Notes: a model not told the origin generated them from the letters alone. 64,000 nt of DNA from JAEULH01 sp963789785 (GCA_963789785.1 CAWBNC010000019.1:116088-180087); one strand, 5' to 3'; counted from the first letter of the stretch, positions 41,710-51,634 are shown. Numbers and translations: made by a program.

Positions 41710-42012
41710 TCAGCCGGCGGGCGGGGCGAGCCGGCGGGTCTGGCTGAGGATTTCGTCCGGGCCGGCCTCGGCAGACGCGCCCGCGTCGGCCAGCGGCTTC
41801 ACCCGGTAGAGCTTCTCGTTGGCGAAGCCGCTGCCGAGCTGCGGGTGCTCATCGCCATGTTCGGGGCTGAACTGCGGCGTGTCGAGGATGCGCGCGACGG
41901 CCCGGGCGAAAGCCGGCGTGTCGGCGCGGACGATCACGCGCTGCCATTGCGGACGGGACTGCCAGGTCGGGTCGTCCCAGTCGGCAACCGGTTCGATCTC
42001 CCACAGCGGCAT
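41710..42012 (-). CDS. Hypothetical 100-residue protein
   Basis: A soluble protein that I do not recognise. WEIEPVADWDDPTWQSRPQW, VIVRADTPAFARAVARILD and ANEKLYRVKPL look like a real, compact domain, with aromatic-rich N terminus and amphipathic helix. There is no signal peptide, membrane helix or metal motif. It lies upstream of yggT on the same strand with a 94-base gap. Confidence 0.6.
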   Translation of the reverse strand: MPLWEIEPVADWDDPTWQSRPQWQRVIVRADTPAFARAVARILDTPQFSPEHGDEHPQLGSGFANEKLYRVKPLADAGASAEAGPDEILSQTRRLAPPAG

Positions 42013-42251
42013 CGCGGATCCTCCAGGCCGCGCCCCGGCGGCGCAGCGTAATTGAGTATGTTGCGTATATGAGTACGGCGTTGTCTTTGCTTTAGAGCAG
42101 CGTCACGCCCGCGGCGGCATCTTCCGACGCCGAGCGCCTTCGCAGGCCGCTTGCCGATCGAGACGAACAAAATCGGCATGGACTGGCGCGGCGCTGTCGG
42201 GTGTGCCATCACCTGCAGTGGTGGTGACAAGAGGAAAAGAGGCGCGAGAGC

Positions 42252-42434
42252 ATGTCCGAGGAGCGACTTCGTCTGGTCTGCCCAAAATGCGACTATGTCA
42301 TCGGGGTCGTCCCGGCCGAACGGCGTCCGACGGAGCCGCTGATCTGCAGCAACTGCGGTGCAACGGTCTACCCCCAGACGCCCTGGGCAAGACTGACGGG
42401 TTGGTTCGGCCGACTGCTGCGCGGCGGCCGCTGA
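42252..42434 (+). CDS. Small zinc-ribbon protein
   Basis: 60 residues with two CxxC pairs (CPKCD and CSNCG) about 23 residues apart, a classic zinc-ribbon arrangement. The Arg/Trp-rich C terminus (WARLTGWFGRLLRGGR) is amphipathic. The function is unknown. It is transcribed away from the reverse-strand neighbour, and an AAGAGG purine run lies about 12 bases before the ATG. Confidence 0.72.
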   Translation: MSEERLRLVCPKCDYVIGVVPAERRPTEPLICSNCGATVYPQTPWARLTGWFGRLLRGGR

Positions 42435-42501
42435 CGGTTCCTTCGTCCAGCGGCCATTCAACGCGCGCTTGACACCGGTAGCATCCCTGGAAGATCCCCT
42501 G

Positions 42502-42651
42502 TCAGGTGAAGGCGATGATCAGGATGGCGCCGACCAGCGCCGCCGCGACAACGGCGACGATGAAGACCGTGCGCTTCCAAGGCTTGGCGAAAACGACTTC
42601 GCCCTGCCGGGCGGCATCGGTTTCACGGACATGCGGATTGTTGTTTTCCAT
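42502..42651 (-). CDS. Small single-pass membrane protein
   Basis: 49 residues: a polar N terminus (ENNNPHVRETDAARQGEVVF), then KPWKRT and one membrane helix (VFIVAVVAAALVGAILIIAF) ending at the C terminus. The start at ATG 42651 lies five bases after the end of the PfpI-type gene, so it is probably the second gene of that pair. The function is unknown. Confidence 0.65.
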   Translation of the reverse strand: MENNNPHVRETDAARQGEVVFAKPWKRTVFIVAVVAAALVGAILIIAFT

Positions 42652-42656
42652 CGCCC

Positions 42657-43220
42657 TTACGCCGCCGCCTGGCTTCGCCGCCCGTCGGCGAACGCCTTGA
42701 TCATCTCGCGGGTGAAAGCTTCGAGGTCGTCCGGCTTGCGGCTCGTGACCAGCCGGCCGTCGACCACGACGTCCGCGTCCTGCCAGGTCGCTCCGGCGTT
42801 CTCCAGATCGGTCCTGAGCGTGGGGTATGACGTCAGCGCCCGGCCCTTGGCCGCGCCGGTTTCGATCAGCAGCCATGGAGCGTGACAGATTACGGCCATC
42901 GGCTTTCCGGTCTCGACGAAGTGTCGCACGAAATCGACCGCCTTCGCGTTGACGCGAAGGCGATCGGCGTTGATGACGCCGCCCGGAAGGACGAGCCCGT
43001 CGTAGCGTTCCGCATCGGCCACGTCGAGTGTGACGTCGACATCGACAGCGTCGCCCCAATCCTGGACCATCCAGCCGCGAATACGGCCCGACTTGGGCGA
43101 AACGACCTCGACAGTGGCTTCGGCCTGCTCGAGGGCGACCCTGGGCTTCTGCAGCTCGGACTGCTCGAAGCCGTCGGTTGCCAGTATGGCAAAAGTCTTT
43201 CCCGCCAGGTTCATACTCAT
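42657..43220 (-). CDS. DJ-1/PfpI-family protein
   Basis: 187 residues of the type 1 glutamine amidotransferase-like DJ-1/PfpI family. The nucleophile elbow is AVICHAPWLL with the reactive cysteine, and GLVLPGGVINADRL precedes it. The family includes deglycase and stress proteins; the exact activity cannot be set from sequence. I start at ATG 43220 (MSMNLAGK). A longer in-frame extension upstream is unrelated. Confidence 0.88.
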   Translation of the reverse strand: MSMNLAGKTFAILATDGFEQSELQKPRVALEQAEATVEVVSPKSGRIRGWMVQDWGDAVDVDVTLDVADAERYDGLVLPGGVINADRLRVNAKAVDFVRHFVETGKPMAVICHAPWLLIETGAAKGRALTSYPTLRTDLENAGATWQDADVVVDGRLVTSRKPDDLEAFTREMIKAFADGRRSQAAA

Positions 43221-43590
43221 AGGCTCTTTCCTTGAAATTCCGACGGGCTCGGGCCGCGCTAACAATGCGGCCGTGCCCGTTGGCAAGTGCTTCCGTCTGA
43301 AGAGGGTCAGTATCGTGGCACTGGGGCGGCGGGGCCTTAACGCAGGTAAGCCTGCGTCGTCACGAGCTACTGATGACCGTGCGCAACTGCCGCCGACTTC
43401 AAGTCGACCATCATCGCTCTGCCCTTGCGGAGGGCGGCTCGCTGAGGTACGAAACGAAACCGCGCGCGCATTTTCGCCAAGTCGGGACAAGCGCGCGGCG
43501 CAGGTAGGTCTGGCGCGGGCGTGCTTGTGGGGGATGATGGATGTGACGGCTTTCCGACGCATCCATCGAGGACGACAAAGCAGCAGAACA
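43221..43590. other. Divergent intergenic region with a stem-loop at 43340-43357
   Basis: 370 bases between the reverse-strand PfpI-type gene and the forward secretion genes. It contains a perfect 7-base stem (ACGCAGG, loop TAAG, CCTGCGT) at 43340-43357. No T run follows, so a regulatory or attenuator role is as likely as termination. I see no gene here. Confidence 0.45.
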
Positions 43591-45345
43591 ATGGCTCCCG
43601 ATCCGCTCAAGGACGTGGTGAAGCAGTGTCGGTCGGCGCTCCTGATCGTGGGCGCGTTCAGCCTTTTTATCAATATTCTCGTCCTGACTTCGCCGATTTA
43701 CATGATGCAGATGTACGACCGCGTTCTTTCCAGCGGTCGGGTAGAGACATTGTATTTCCTGACCCTGATCGCGGGGCTCGCAATCCTGGTGATGGGCGCG
43801 CTGGAGAGTGTTCGCGGCCGCCTGCTGGCGCGGATCAGCGGCTGGCTGGAAAAGAGTCTGGCGCCGGAAGTCATTGCCAGCAGCGTCCGCAGCGCCCTGT
43901 TCGGCGCCGCCGCGACCGCCCAGCCGCTGCGTGATCTCGGCGGTTTGCGCGCGTTCCTGAGCGGCACCGGCATCAATGCCCTGTTCGACGCGCCATGGGC
44001 GCCGATCTTTCTTGCGATCATTTACTGGCTGCATCCGCTGCTCGGCTGGGTCGGCATCGTCTCCGCGCTGCTGTTGCTGTCGATCGCCGTCATCAACGAG
44101 TTATGGTCTCGCCACCCGCTCAAGGAGGCGGGGCAGATCAGCCTCTCGAACACGCAGATGGCGGATTCGGCGATCCGCAACGCCGGCGTGTTCCACGCCA
44201 TGGGCATGCTCGAGGGTTTCCTGTTCGGCTGGACCAGGCGGAACGAGACCGCGATGAGCAGCCAGCTTCAGGCCAGCGATCGCAGCGCCACGATCATCGG
44301 CTTTTCCAAATTCTTCCGCGTGTTCGTCCAGGTTCTGATCCTGGGCACGGGCGCGTACCTGGTCCTGCAGCACCAGCTCACGTCCGGCGGCATGATCGCT
44401 GCGTCGATCTTGCTCGGACGGGCGCTCTCGCCGGTCGATCAGGCGATCGGAGCGTGGAAGAGCATGGTCTCGGCGCGCGAGTCCTTCGCCCGGATCAAGC
44501 GGCTGCTCGAGCGTTTCCCGGCCCCGCACGGATTGATGCCGCTCCCGGCGCCCGATGGGCAACTGAGCTGCGAGGGCGTTGTCTATGCTGTCCGCGGTCG
44601 CGAGAAGCCGCTCTTGAACCAGATCAGCTTCGCGCTGCAGCCGAGGGATGTCCTCGGGATCATCGGCCCCTCGGCCGCCGGCAAGTCGACACTGTGCAAG
44701 ATCCTGGTCGGCATCTGGGCCCCGGCTCGCGGCAGCGCCAGGCTCGACGGCGCCGATCTGTCGGCTTGGCCGGCGGAGCAGCTGGGCCAATTCGTCGGTT
44801 ATCTGCCGCAGGACGTCGAACTTTTCCGGGGCACGATCAAAGAAAACATCGCCCGCCTGCTCCCCAAACCGGAGGCGGCCGCGGTGGTCGAGGCGGCGCG
44901 GATCGCCGGCGTTCACGAGATGATCCTGCGCCTGCCGAAGGGCTACGAGACCGAGATCGGCGAGGGCGGCTCCTTCCTCTCCGGCGGTCAGCGACAGAGG
45001 GTCGGTCTGGCGCGGGCGCTGTTCGGCCGGCCGAAGCTCATCGTCCTCGACGAGCCCAACGCCAGTCTCGACGTGGAAGGCGAGGAAGCGCTGGTCGCCG
45101 CCATCGAACACGCGAAGAGCTGGGGCGCCACAGTGGTCCTCGTCTCGCATCAGCCGCGGGTTCTCCAGCCGGCGACGAAGTTGCTGTTCATGCGTGACGG
45201 CCGGGTCGAAATGTTCGGCGATCGCGATGTGGTTCTGTCCCGCTTGAGAGCACAGCCGACGCAAAAAGCTCCGCCGGAAGCGACGCGTCTCACCGACGCC
45301 GAAGCGCAGCCGCGGGCGCTGGCGGAACCGGGAGCGGGACAATGA
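43591..45345 (+). CDS. Type I secretion ABC transporter (PrtD/HlyB type)
   Basis: An intact 584-residue exporter with an N-terminal six-helix membrane domain and C-terminal ATPase. No C39-like peptidase domain precedes it, as in PrtD/PrsD. Walker A is GPSAAGKST, the signature is LSGGQRQRVGLARAL and Walker B is LIVLDEPNASLD, followed by the switch His in VLVSHQP. It exports RTX-type substrates with an HlyD partner and an outer-membrane TolC. The start at ATG 43591 gives MAPDPLKDVV. It overlaps the next gene (ATGA). Confidence 0.93.
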   Translation: MAPDPLKDVVKQCRSALLIVGAFSLFINILVLTSPIYMMQMYDRVLSSGRVETLYFLTLIAGLAILVMGALESVRGRLLARISGWLEKSLAPEVIASSVRSALFGAAATAQPLRDLGGLRAFLSGTGINALFDAPWAPIFLAIIYWLHPLLGWVGIVSALLLLSIAVINELWSRHPLKEAGQISLSNTQMADSAIRNAGVFHAMGMLEGFLFGWTRRNETAMSSQLQASDRSATIIGFSKFFRVFVQVLILGTGAYLVLQHQLTSGGMIAASILLGRALSPVDQAIGAWKSMVSARESFARIKRLLERFPAPHGLMPLPAPDGQLSCEGVVYAVRGREKPLLNQISFALQPRDVLGIIGPSAAGKSTLCKILVGIWAPARGSARLDGADLSAWPAEQLGQFVGYLPQDVELFRGTIKENIARLLPKPEAAAVVEAARIAGVHEMILRLPKGYETEIGEGGSFLSGGQRQRVGLARALFGRPKLIVLDEPNASLDVEGEEALVAAIEHAKSWGATVVLVSHQPRVLQPATKLLFMRDGRVEMFGDRDVVLSRLRAQPTQKAPPEATRLTDAEAQPRALAEPGAGQ

Positions 45346-46730
45346 CGACAAGCGGGGCCGTTGCCGTCGGCGGGAACGCTGACAGGACTGCCACCGTTAC
45401 CGCGCCGGGAGCGCGGCTGCTGCCGCCGATCGCGCCCCTGCGCCAGGAAATCAGGGCGACGAAGCGGCTGGGGCTCGCCATCATCTTCGTGTTCTTCGTC
45501 CTTGGCGGCGGCTGGGCGGCGACCGCGCCGCTTTCAGGCGCCGTTATCGCCAATGGATCGGTGGCGCCGGAAGGCAGCCATCGGATCGTCCAGCACCTCG
45601 AAGGCGGGATCATCCGCGACATCCTGGTCAAGGACGGCGATACGGTCAGCGCCGGCCAGACGCTTCTGGTCCTGGAGGACATCGGCGCCAGGGCCGAAGT
45701 CGGAACGCTGACCAACCGTCTGCGGACGCTGGCAGCGACGGAGGCGCGACTGCAGGCCGAGCGCGTCGGCGCCGAAGCCGTCGTCTTCGATCACCCGGCG
45801 CTCGCGGATGTCGATGATCCGGAGATTGCGGCGATCATCGGCCAGCAGGTCCACCAGTTCGAAACCCGTCGCGCCAACGACGAGACCCGGGTCGAGGTGC
45901 TCAATCAGCAGATCGCGCAGCTTGGCCAGCAGATAGCGGGGGGCGAGCGGCAGCTCACTGGCGTCCGCCGGCAGCGGGCGCTGATCGCCGAGGAGCTCAG
46001 GTCCGTCCGCGAGCTCTACGAGAAGGGCTACGAGCGCAAGCCGCGGATGCTGGAATTGCAGCGCACCGAGGCCGGTCTTCTCGGCAGCGAGGGCGAGCTG
46101 GTTCGCGCAAGTCGCCCGCAACGAGGAGGCGATCGGCGAGGCGAAGCTCGAGATCATCAACACGAAGATCCGCCGTCGGGAAGACGTCGACCGCGACCTT
46201 GCCCAGGTCCAGTCGGATCGCTTCCAGGTCGAGCAGCAGATCAAGGAGAGCCTGGACAAGCTGGCGCGCACCAAGGTCACGGCGCCCATCGACGGCATCG
46301 TCATGCAACTCCGCTACAAGACCGTCGGCGGCGTGATCAGGCCGGGCGAGCCCATCCTCGACCTCGTCCCGACCAGCGAGGATCTGATCGTCGACGCCCG
46401 CATCTCGACCCGCGATATCGACGAGGTTCACGCCGGCCTGCCGGCCTACGTCATGTTCCCGTCCTACCCCCAGCGCAACCTCATGCGCATCGACGCAAAG
46501 GTGGATTCAGTGTCTCGGCGGACGCGATGGCGGACGAACGGAGCGGCGAGCGGTACTTCGTGGCCAAGGTCAGGATCGACCGCCAGCACGTGCATGAGCT
46601 TGCGCCCAATATCGAGCTGGTCCCCGGCATGCCGGCCGAGGTCTTCGTCCAGACGGTGGAGCGGACCTTCCTCGGCTACCTGATGCAGCCGGTCATGCTC
46701 GCCATGGAGCACACCATCCGCGAACACTGA
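45342..46730 (+). CDS. Type I secretion membrane fusion protein (HlyD/PrtE type, two frameshifts)
   Basis: About 460 residues. A cytosolic N terminus and one membrane helix (LGLAIIFVFFVLGGGWAA) are followed by the lipoyl half (GSHRIVQHLEGGIIRDILV, KDGDTVSAGQTLLVLED), a long coiled coil, and the second lipoyl half (TKVTAPIDGIVMQLRYKTVGG). The C terminus is the beta barrel (LVPGMPAEVFVQTVERTFLGYL). The frame changes near 46110 and 46510. It bridges the ABC transporter and the outer-membrane channel; no TolC gene is adjacent. Confidence 0.9.
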   Translation: MTTSGAVAVGGNADRTATVTAPGARLLPPIAPLRQEIRATKRLGLAIIFVFFVLGGGWAATAPLSGAVIANGSVAPEGSHRIVQHLEGGIIRDILVKDGDTVSAGQTLLVLEDIGARAEVGTLTNRLRTLAATEARLQAERVGAEAVVFDHPALADVDDPEIAAIIGQQVHQFETRRANDETRVEVLNQQIAQLGQQIAGGERQLTGVRRQRALIAEELRSVRELYEKGYERKPRMLELQRTEAGLLGSEGELVRASRPQRGGDRRGEARDHQHEDPPSGRRRPRPCPGPVGSLPGRAADQGEPGQAGAHQGHGAHRRHRHATPLQDRRRRDQAGRAHPRPRPDQRGSDRRRPHLDPRYRRGSRRPAGLRHVPVLPPAQPHAHRRKGGFSVSADAMADERSGERYFVAKVRIDRQHVHELAPNIELVPGMPAEVFVQTVERTFLGYLMQPVMLAMEHTIREH

Positions 46731-46772
46731 TATGAAGTGCGCGCGCCGGACGGTCAGTATTCCTGTCGTCGG

Positions 46773-47818
46773 CTACTCGAACGCTATCGACCGCTTGACG
46801 CTCACCACCGGCGCGCCGTCGCGGATCAGTTCGTAGCTGGCGGCGGCGGCGCCGGCGGGCCAGCCGCCGGGCGGACGGCGGACGCCGGCGAAGCTGAACC
46901 AACTGATGTTGTTGGCCGCAAGCCGGTCCTCCCGTTCCACCAGCGTTTTCCCCTTTGGCCCTTCGATGCGAAAACGTTCAACATCGCCGGCCAGGACCCC
47001 CGAAACATCGACCCAGAAGACCAGCGCCTCGGCGCCCGCGGATAGCGGCTTGTCGTAAACGCCGTGACGGGCCGCCCGCGGATCGGGTCTCGCCCCGGCA
47101 AATCCCGCTTTCAGCAGCACGGTCGCGCGGTAGGGCAGACGTGCCGCGGCGGCTGGTGACCACAGCGGCGCGAGCGGATCGCCGCAGGCCGTAAACGCGC
47201 CGAGGCCGACGAACGGATCGACCGGCTGGCCCTCGTAGCGCACCGAGAAGTTCAAGTGCGGAAACTCGGTGTTGCCGGACAGGCCGATGAGGCCGAGGGT
47301 CTGGCCGGTTTCGACATGTTGCCCGACCGCGACGGCAACGCTGCCGCGGCGGAGGTGGCTGTACTGGGTCTCGAAGCCGTTGCCGTGATCGAGGACGACG
47401 CCGTTGCCCGCCCAGCGGCCGCGAATTGCGTCATGCCCGATATCGGCGACGCTCACGTCCGCCATTCCGTCGCGCACGGCGCGGACGACGCCCGGCGCCG
47501 CGGCAACGGCGGCGACGCCGCGCTCCATCGTCGGGTAATCGGGCACCCGGAAGTCGGTTCCGGTATCGCCGTCCATGCTGAGCCGGCCGCAGGCGTAATC
47601 CATCCGCTCCGGGCCGGGGTCATGATCGACATACTTCTGGATCGAGCAGACGCGGTCCATGTCGCAGGCCACGGGCACCTCCAGCACCAGGCTTGGCGCC
47701 TCGGCGACGCCGGATGCCGGCCAGCAGCGCCAGCGGGATCGCAAGGAGGGCGGCAAGCGCGACAACTTGCGGGACCGATCGCGAGCGCGCGGAACCGGAG
47801 CGGGGTCAAACCGTTCAT
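46773..47818 (-). CDS. M23/LytM-family protein with degenerate zinc site (frameshifted N terminus)
   Basis: A signal-anchor sequence (VVALAALLAIPLALLA), read after frame shifts near 47775 and 47718, precedes a LytM domain. In active LytM enzymes the zinc is held by HxxxD and by the second His of HxH. Here the first motif is DGDTGTDF (Asp in place of His), and the last is EFPHLNF (Asn in place of the second His). The catalytic-region QYSHL is kept. So two of three zinc ligands are changed, and the domain may be non-hydrolytic, like regulatory LytM proteins. A C-terminal beta-rich domain follows. Confidence 0.8.
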
Positions 47819-47886
47819 CAAGCGTGAGGCGGGCCAGCCGGTGGGCCGCGAGGCCTCTAGAGATCGCACACAAAGGAAGACGCGCA

Positions 47887-48045
47887 ATGGATATAGTGAG
47901 AATAATTATAGCCATCCTGCTGCCGCCGCTCGGCGTGTTTCTGCAGGTCGGGTTCGGCGGGCAGTTCTGGCTCAATATCCTGCTCACGCTCCTTGGCTAT
48001 ATCCCCGGCATCGTCCACGCCGTTTGGATCATCGCCAAGCGCTAG
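47887..48045 (+). CDS. Pmp3/YqaE-family small membrane protein
   Basis: 52 residues with two hydrophobic segments: IIIAILLPPLGVFLQVGFG and FWLNILLTLLGYIPGIVHAVWII. This is the complete Pmp3/UPF0057 signature (LLPPLGVFL, LNILLTLLGYIPGIVHA). The family is linked to membrane potential and salt or cold stress. An AAGGAAG ribosome site precedes ATG 47887. It opens a run of envelope-related genes. Confidence 0.93.
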   Translation: MDIVRIIIAILLPPLGVFLQVGFGGQFWLNILLTLLGYIPGIVHAVWIIAKR

Positions 48046-48146
48046 TCCGGGCGCAGGGCATTGAATGATGGGCGAACACATGACGACGGAACTTCGCCCG
48101 CTCAGTGTTGTTGATTGCAAGTTGCATATTTGAAGTGAGGCGCGCA

Positions 48147-48645
48147 ATGGCGAACGAACACGAGAGCCGCTCCGACGCGGGACACGAGACAAAGCAGGCT
48201 GCGGACGATGCAGCGCAGACGCTGAAGGATGAGGGCCGACGTCTGCGCAACGGGACTCAAGGCGAAGGCCGACAATCTCGCCAACGAACAGAAGCAGACG
48301 GCCTCGAGCTATCTGAACGATTTTTCCGAAGCGGTGAACAGCCTGACCTCGACCCTGGATGAGCGGGGCCATGGCGCCATTGCCAATTACACCCGGTCGG
48401 CGGCGGAAGAGCTGCGGCGGATGGGCGGCTCCATCGAGGCGCGCGACTATTCCGATTTGGCACGCGACGTGGGCGCGTTCGCTCAGCGCAACCCGGCAGT
48501 CTTCTTCGGCGGCGCCTTCGTGATCGGCTTCGGGATCGCGCGGTTCCTGGCCAGTTCACGCACGGGCGCTCATGAGAGCGTTGCGCGTCCGCATCCACTG
48601 ACCACCGGCGCGGCGGCGCCGCAGCCGACATATTCAGAGGAGTGA
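48147..48645 (+). CDS. DUF883/ElaB-like envelope protein (one frameshift)
   Basis: An N-terminal acidic helix (ANEHESRSDAGHETKQAADD), a frame change near 48240, then a long amphipathic helical region (KAKADNLANEQKQTASSYLN), and one C-terminal membrane helix (AVFFGGAFVIGFGIARFLAS). This layout resembles DUF883/ElaB-type proteins, which anchor inactive ribosomes or act as envelope stress proteins. It is followed within 8 bases by the YqjE-like gene, a common pairing. Confidence 0.7.
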
Positions 48646-48652
48646 AGCAGTC

Positions 48653-49039
48653 ATGGCTGAACGGGATGATAAGGTAGGATCTCTGCTCGCCGAGCTGATC
48701 CGCAGTATCCAGACGCTGATCCGACAGGAGCTGCGACTGGCGCAGGCCGAGGGTTCCGAGAAGGCGAACCAGGTGATGGTGGGGGCGATCGGTATCGTCG
48801 CCGGCATGCTGATCGCATTCGCCGCGCTGCTGGTCCTGCTTCAGGCGCTCGTTGTCGCTCTCAGTCATTACATGGACGCGGGGTGGGCCTCGCTGATCGT
48901 CGGCGTCGCCGTCGCCATCATCGGTTTCGCTTTGATGAAGTACGGCCAGTCGAGCCTTAAGGGCGCAAATCTCGTCCCGGAACGGACGATAAAGTCGATG
49001 CGTGCGGATGCGGATCTGGCGATGGAGAAGGTGCGATGA
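48653..49039 (+). CDS. Holin superfamily / YqjE-like (DUF1469) membrane protein
   Basis: 128 residues: an N-terminal helix (SLLAELIRSIQTLIRQELRLA) with the motif common to phage-holin-family/DUF1469 proteins, two membrane helices (GAIGIVAGMLIAFAALLVLL and WASLIVGVAVAIIGFALM) and a short cytosolic tail. Despite the family name it is a chromosomal envelope gene, not a phage lysis gene. It overlaps the next gene by four bases (ATGA). Confidence 0.85.
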   Translation: MAERDDKVGSLLAELIRSIQTLIRQELRLAQAEGSEKANQVMVGAIGIVAGMLIAFAALLVLLQALVVALSHYMDAGWASLIVGVAVAIIGFALMKYGQSSLKGANLVPERTIKSMRADADLAMEKVR

Positions 49040-50462
49040 ATACCAGCAGAGACAAGTCACCCGACGAAATCGAACAGCGACATCATCGCGACGCGCGATC
49101 ATATCGACCGGACGCTGGATATTCTGACAGAGCGGCTGTCGCCCAGCGGCCTGCTCGATCAGGCCGTGCACACCGCCCGCGAGACCGGCGGCGAATTCAC
49201 CCTGAACCTCGGCCGCACGGTCCGCGCTAATCCGCTTCCGGTCGCGCTCCTTGGGATCGGCCTCGGCTGGCTGATGGTGGCCGACCGGCAGCGGAAGAGC
49301 GGCTACGGGGGCTACGGTTACGCGGGCGGCGCGGGCGACTTATGCCGGCAGCGATGGCGGCGATGAAAGCTATCGACGCCGCGTCGACGCACCGCCGTCC
49401 TCCTCATCGGTCGAGGCGCCTGCGGTATTGACGTCCCGGACGACTGGAGCGCAGCTTACGAAGCGCAACCGCGCGAGTGGGCGGACGAACGTGGTGAGCC
49501 GGAAACCGGCGGCGGCCAGCGGACGACTTCGGGTTCGGTGCGGCACGCGTACGATAAAGGCCGGGCCGAGGCGGACGCGGTTCGGTCGTCGTTGGCCGAG
49601 TGGAGCCGGCGCGGGTCCGAGACGGCCCGCGACGCAGCCTACCGCGCTCGCACCTCCGCCAGCGAGACGGCCGAGCATTTACGCGACAGCAGCCGTGAGC
49701 TGCAGATCGTGCCCGCGTCGCAGGGCGACGGCGACTGTCCGCGCGCATCGCGAGAGCGGACCGCGGCGACGCGCCAGGAGCGCGTTCGCGCGCCCGTGGC
49801 AGGGATGCGGCCGACCGGATGCGCGACACGGGTCGTCGTGTGTCGGAAAAGGTGCGCGAGGGCGGACGCGGCCTGGCGGAAACGGCCGACGATGCGATGG
49901 CGCAGGCACGCGATTACGGGGCCGCGGCGAGCGAACGGGCCTCGGAGGTTTACCACCGCTCCGGCGACGCGGTCCGGTCGGCCGGCTGGCGGGCGCGCGA
50001 TGCGGCGGGCTCGGCTGGCGACTTCGCCCGCGAGCATCCGCTCGCCGTCGGTCTGGTCGTTGCCGCGGCCGGCGCGGTCATTGCCGGGCTCACGCCGCGT
50101 TCGCGGCGCGAGGACGAGCTGCATGGGCGAGCGCAGCGACGAGTTGAAGGATCGCCGCGCGCGACGCCGCTAACGCCGAAGTTGATCGTGTTCGCGACGC
50201 CGCGTCTGCAGCGATGCGTACCGGCTGCGAGGAAGCCCGCCGCGCCGGGCTGACGGTCGACGATGCCAAGCGCTGCGGCCGACGAAAAGGTTGCCGCCGG
50301 CATCGGCGCCGCCAAGTTCGGCGGCACAGGCCGGGATCGGACAAGAATGGAGAGAGCGACACGAAGGTCGAGGCCCGAACGGATGGCAATGCCGCGCGGC
50401 CGGCCGAAGATGCGGTCGGTGCCGAACAGGCCGACAAGATCCAGGCCGGAGCCGTCCGCTGA
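49036..50462 (+). CDS. DUF3618-domain protein with long Ala/Arg-rich helices (many frameshifts)
   Basis: After a shift near 49075 the N terminus reads SDIIATRDHIDRTLDILTERL, the DUF3618 pattern, then ANPLPVALLGIGLGWLMVAD, a membrane helix. A long helical region follows in changing frames (HAYDKGRAEADAVRSSLAEW; TARDAAYRARTSASETAEHL; DAMAQARDYGAAASERASEV), then a second membrane helix (HPLAVGLVVAAAGAVIAGL) and an acidic tail ending near 50462. At least six frame changes are needed. DUF3618 proteins are usually found beside YqjE-like and DUF883 genes, as here. Confidence 0.68.
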
Positions 50463-50651
50463 CAAGGCGGAGAGCGAGTCCAAGCCGGCCGAGCGTCGGC
50501 GGGGTGAGCGGGATCGCGACGCCGCCGGTGGCGGGCGGCTCATTTGGCTCGAACACGGACAGCCATCCGGCTGACCCGACCAAGCGGCCGACGTGGAGAC
50601 CGGTCAGCCCGGTCAGCGATCGGACCTGACGGCGCGCTTCGAGAGCCGAGG

Positions 50652-51634
50652 ATGGACCCCAACGTGCCTGACTATCGTTCCGGCACCCACGGGGAATATG
50701 CCGATCGACCGTCGGCTATTCCCCGCCCGGGCTGGCGGCAGGTGCTTCTCCGGGTCATAGGACGAGATCAGCGGCGACAACCTGTCGATCGTCGCCGCCG
50801 GAGTCGCCTTCTACGCGTCTGCTGGCGGTCTTCCCGGCGATCGCGGCGACCGTTCTGATCTACGGCCTGTTCGCCGATCCGGCGGACGTGCAGCGGCAAC
50901 TGGCGCCCCTCCAGGACGTCATGCCGCCGGACGCCTTTCAGATCCTCAGCGGCCAGCTGTCCGCAGTTGCGGGCAAAGGCGCTCAGCCGCTCGGTTTTGG
51001 CCTGCTGCTGACCTTGGGCCTGTCGCTGTGGAGCGCGACGGCCGGGATCAAGGCGCTATTCACGGCCATGAACATTGCCTACGAGGAAAAGGAATCGCGC
51101 AACTTCTTCAAGCTGAATGCGATTGCGCATGGTGGTAACCGTACTTCGCCATCGTGTTTGTAATCGTGGCCCTGGCCATCATCGCTGCAGTGCCGGCGGC
51201 GGTCGACTTTCTCGGCGTTCGAAGGCTGGATGCGAGCGGGGCTGCTGCTGTCGCGGTGGGTTCTTCTCGCGCTGTTCATTCTGATGGCCCTGGCGATCCT
51301 GTTTCGCTACGGCCCCAGCCGCGCGCCTGCGCAATTTCGTTGGGTCACGCCGGGAGCCATTGTCGCGACCGTTCTGTGGATCGCGGGATCCGTCGCCTTC
51401 TCGTTCTACGTCCAGAACTTCGCCAGCTACAACAAGACGTTCGGGTCCCTCGGCGCGGTCGTCGTGCTGCTGATGTGGTTCTACCTGAGCGCTTTCATCG
51501 TCTGTATCGGCGCGGAGCTGAACGCCGAACTTGAACATCAGACCGCCCGCGATTCCACAACCGGCCGCGAGCGTCCGCTCGGCGACCGCGGCGCCTACGT
51601 CGCCGATCACGCCGTCGGCGGCGAAAGTAAATAA
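50652..51634 (+). CDS. YihY/BrkB-family inner-membrane protein (frameshifted)
   Basis: About 325 residues with six membrane helices. The readable segments are DNLSIVAAGVAFYA near 50790 in a shifted frame, then VFPAIAATVLIYGLFADPADVQ, GLLLTLGLSLWSATAGIKALFTAMNIAYEEKE, RWVTPGAIVATVLWIAGS, and FYVQNFASYNKTFGSLGAVVVLLMWFYLSAFIV with GAELNAELEHQT. These are definitive YihY/BrkB family features. The frame changes near 50760, 50815, 51130 and 51220. The function in bacteria is unsettled. Confidence 0.88.

Noticed and set aside
48653..49039. Holin-family protein as evidence of a prophage
   Set aside because: No other phage genes are nearby, and this family is common in chromosomal envelope operons with DUF883 and DUF3618 genes.
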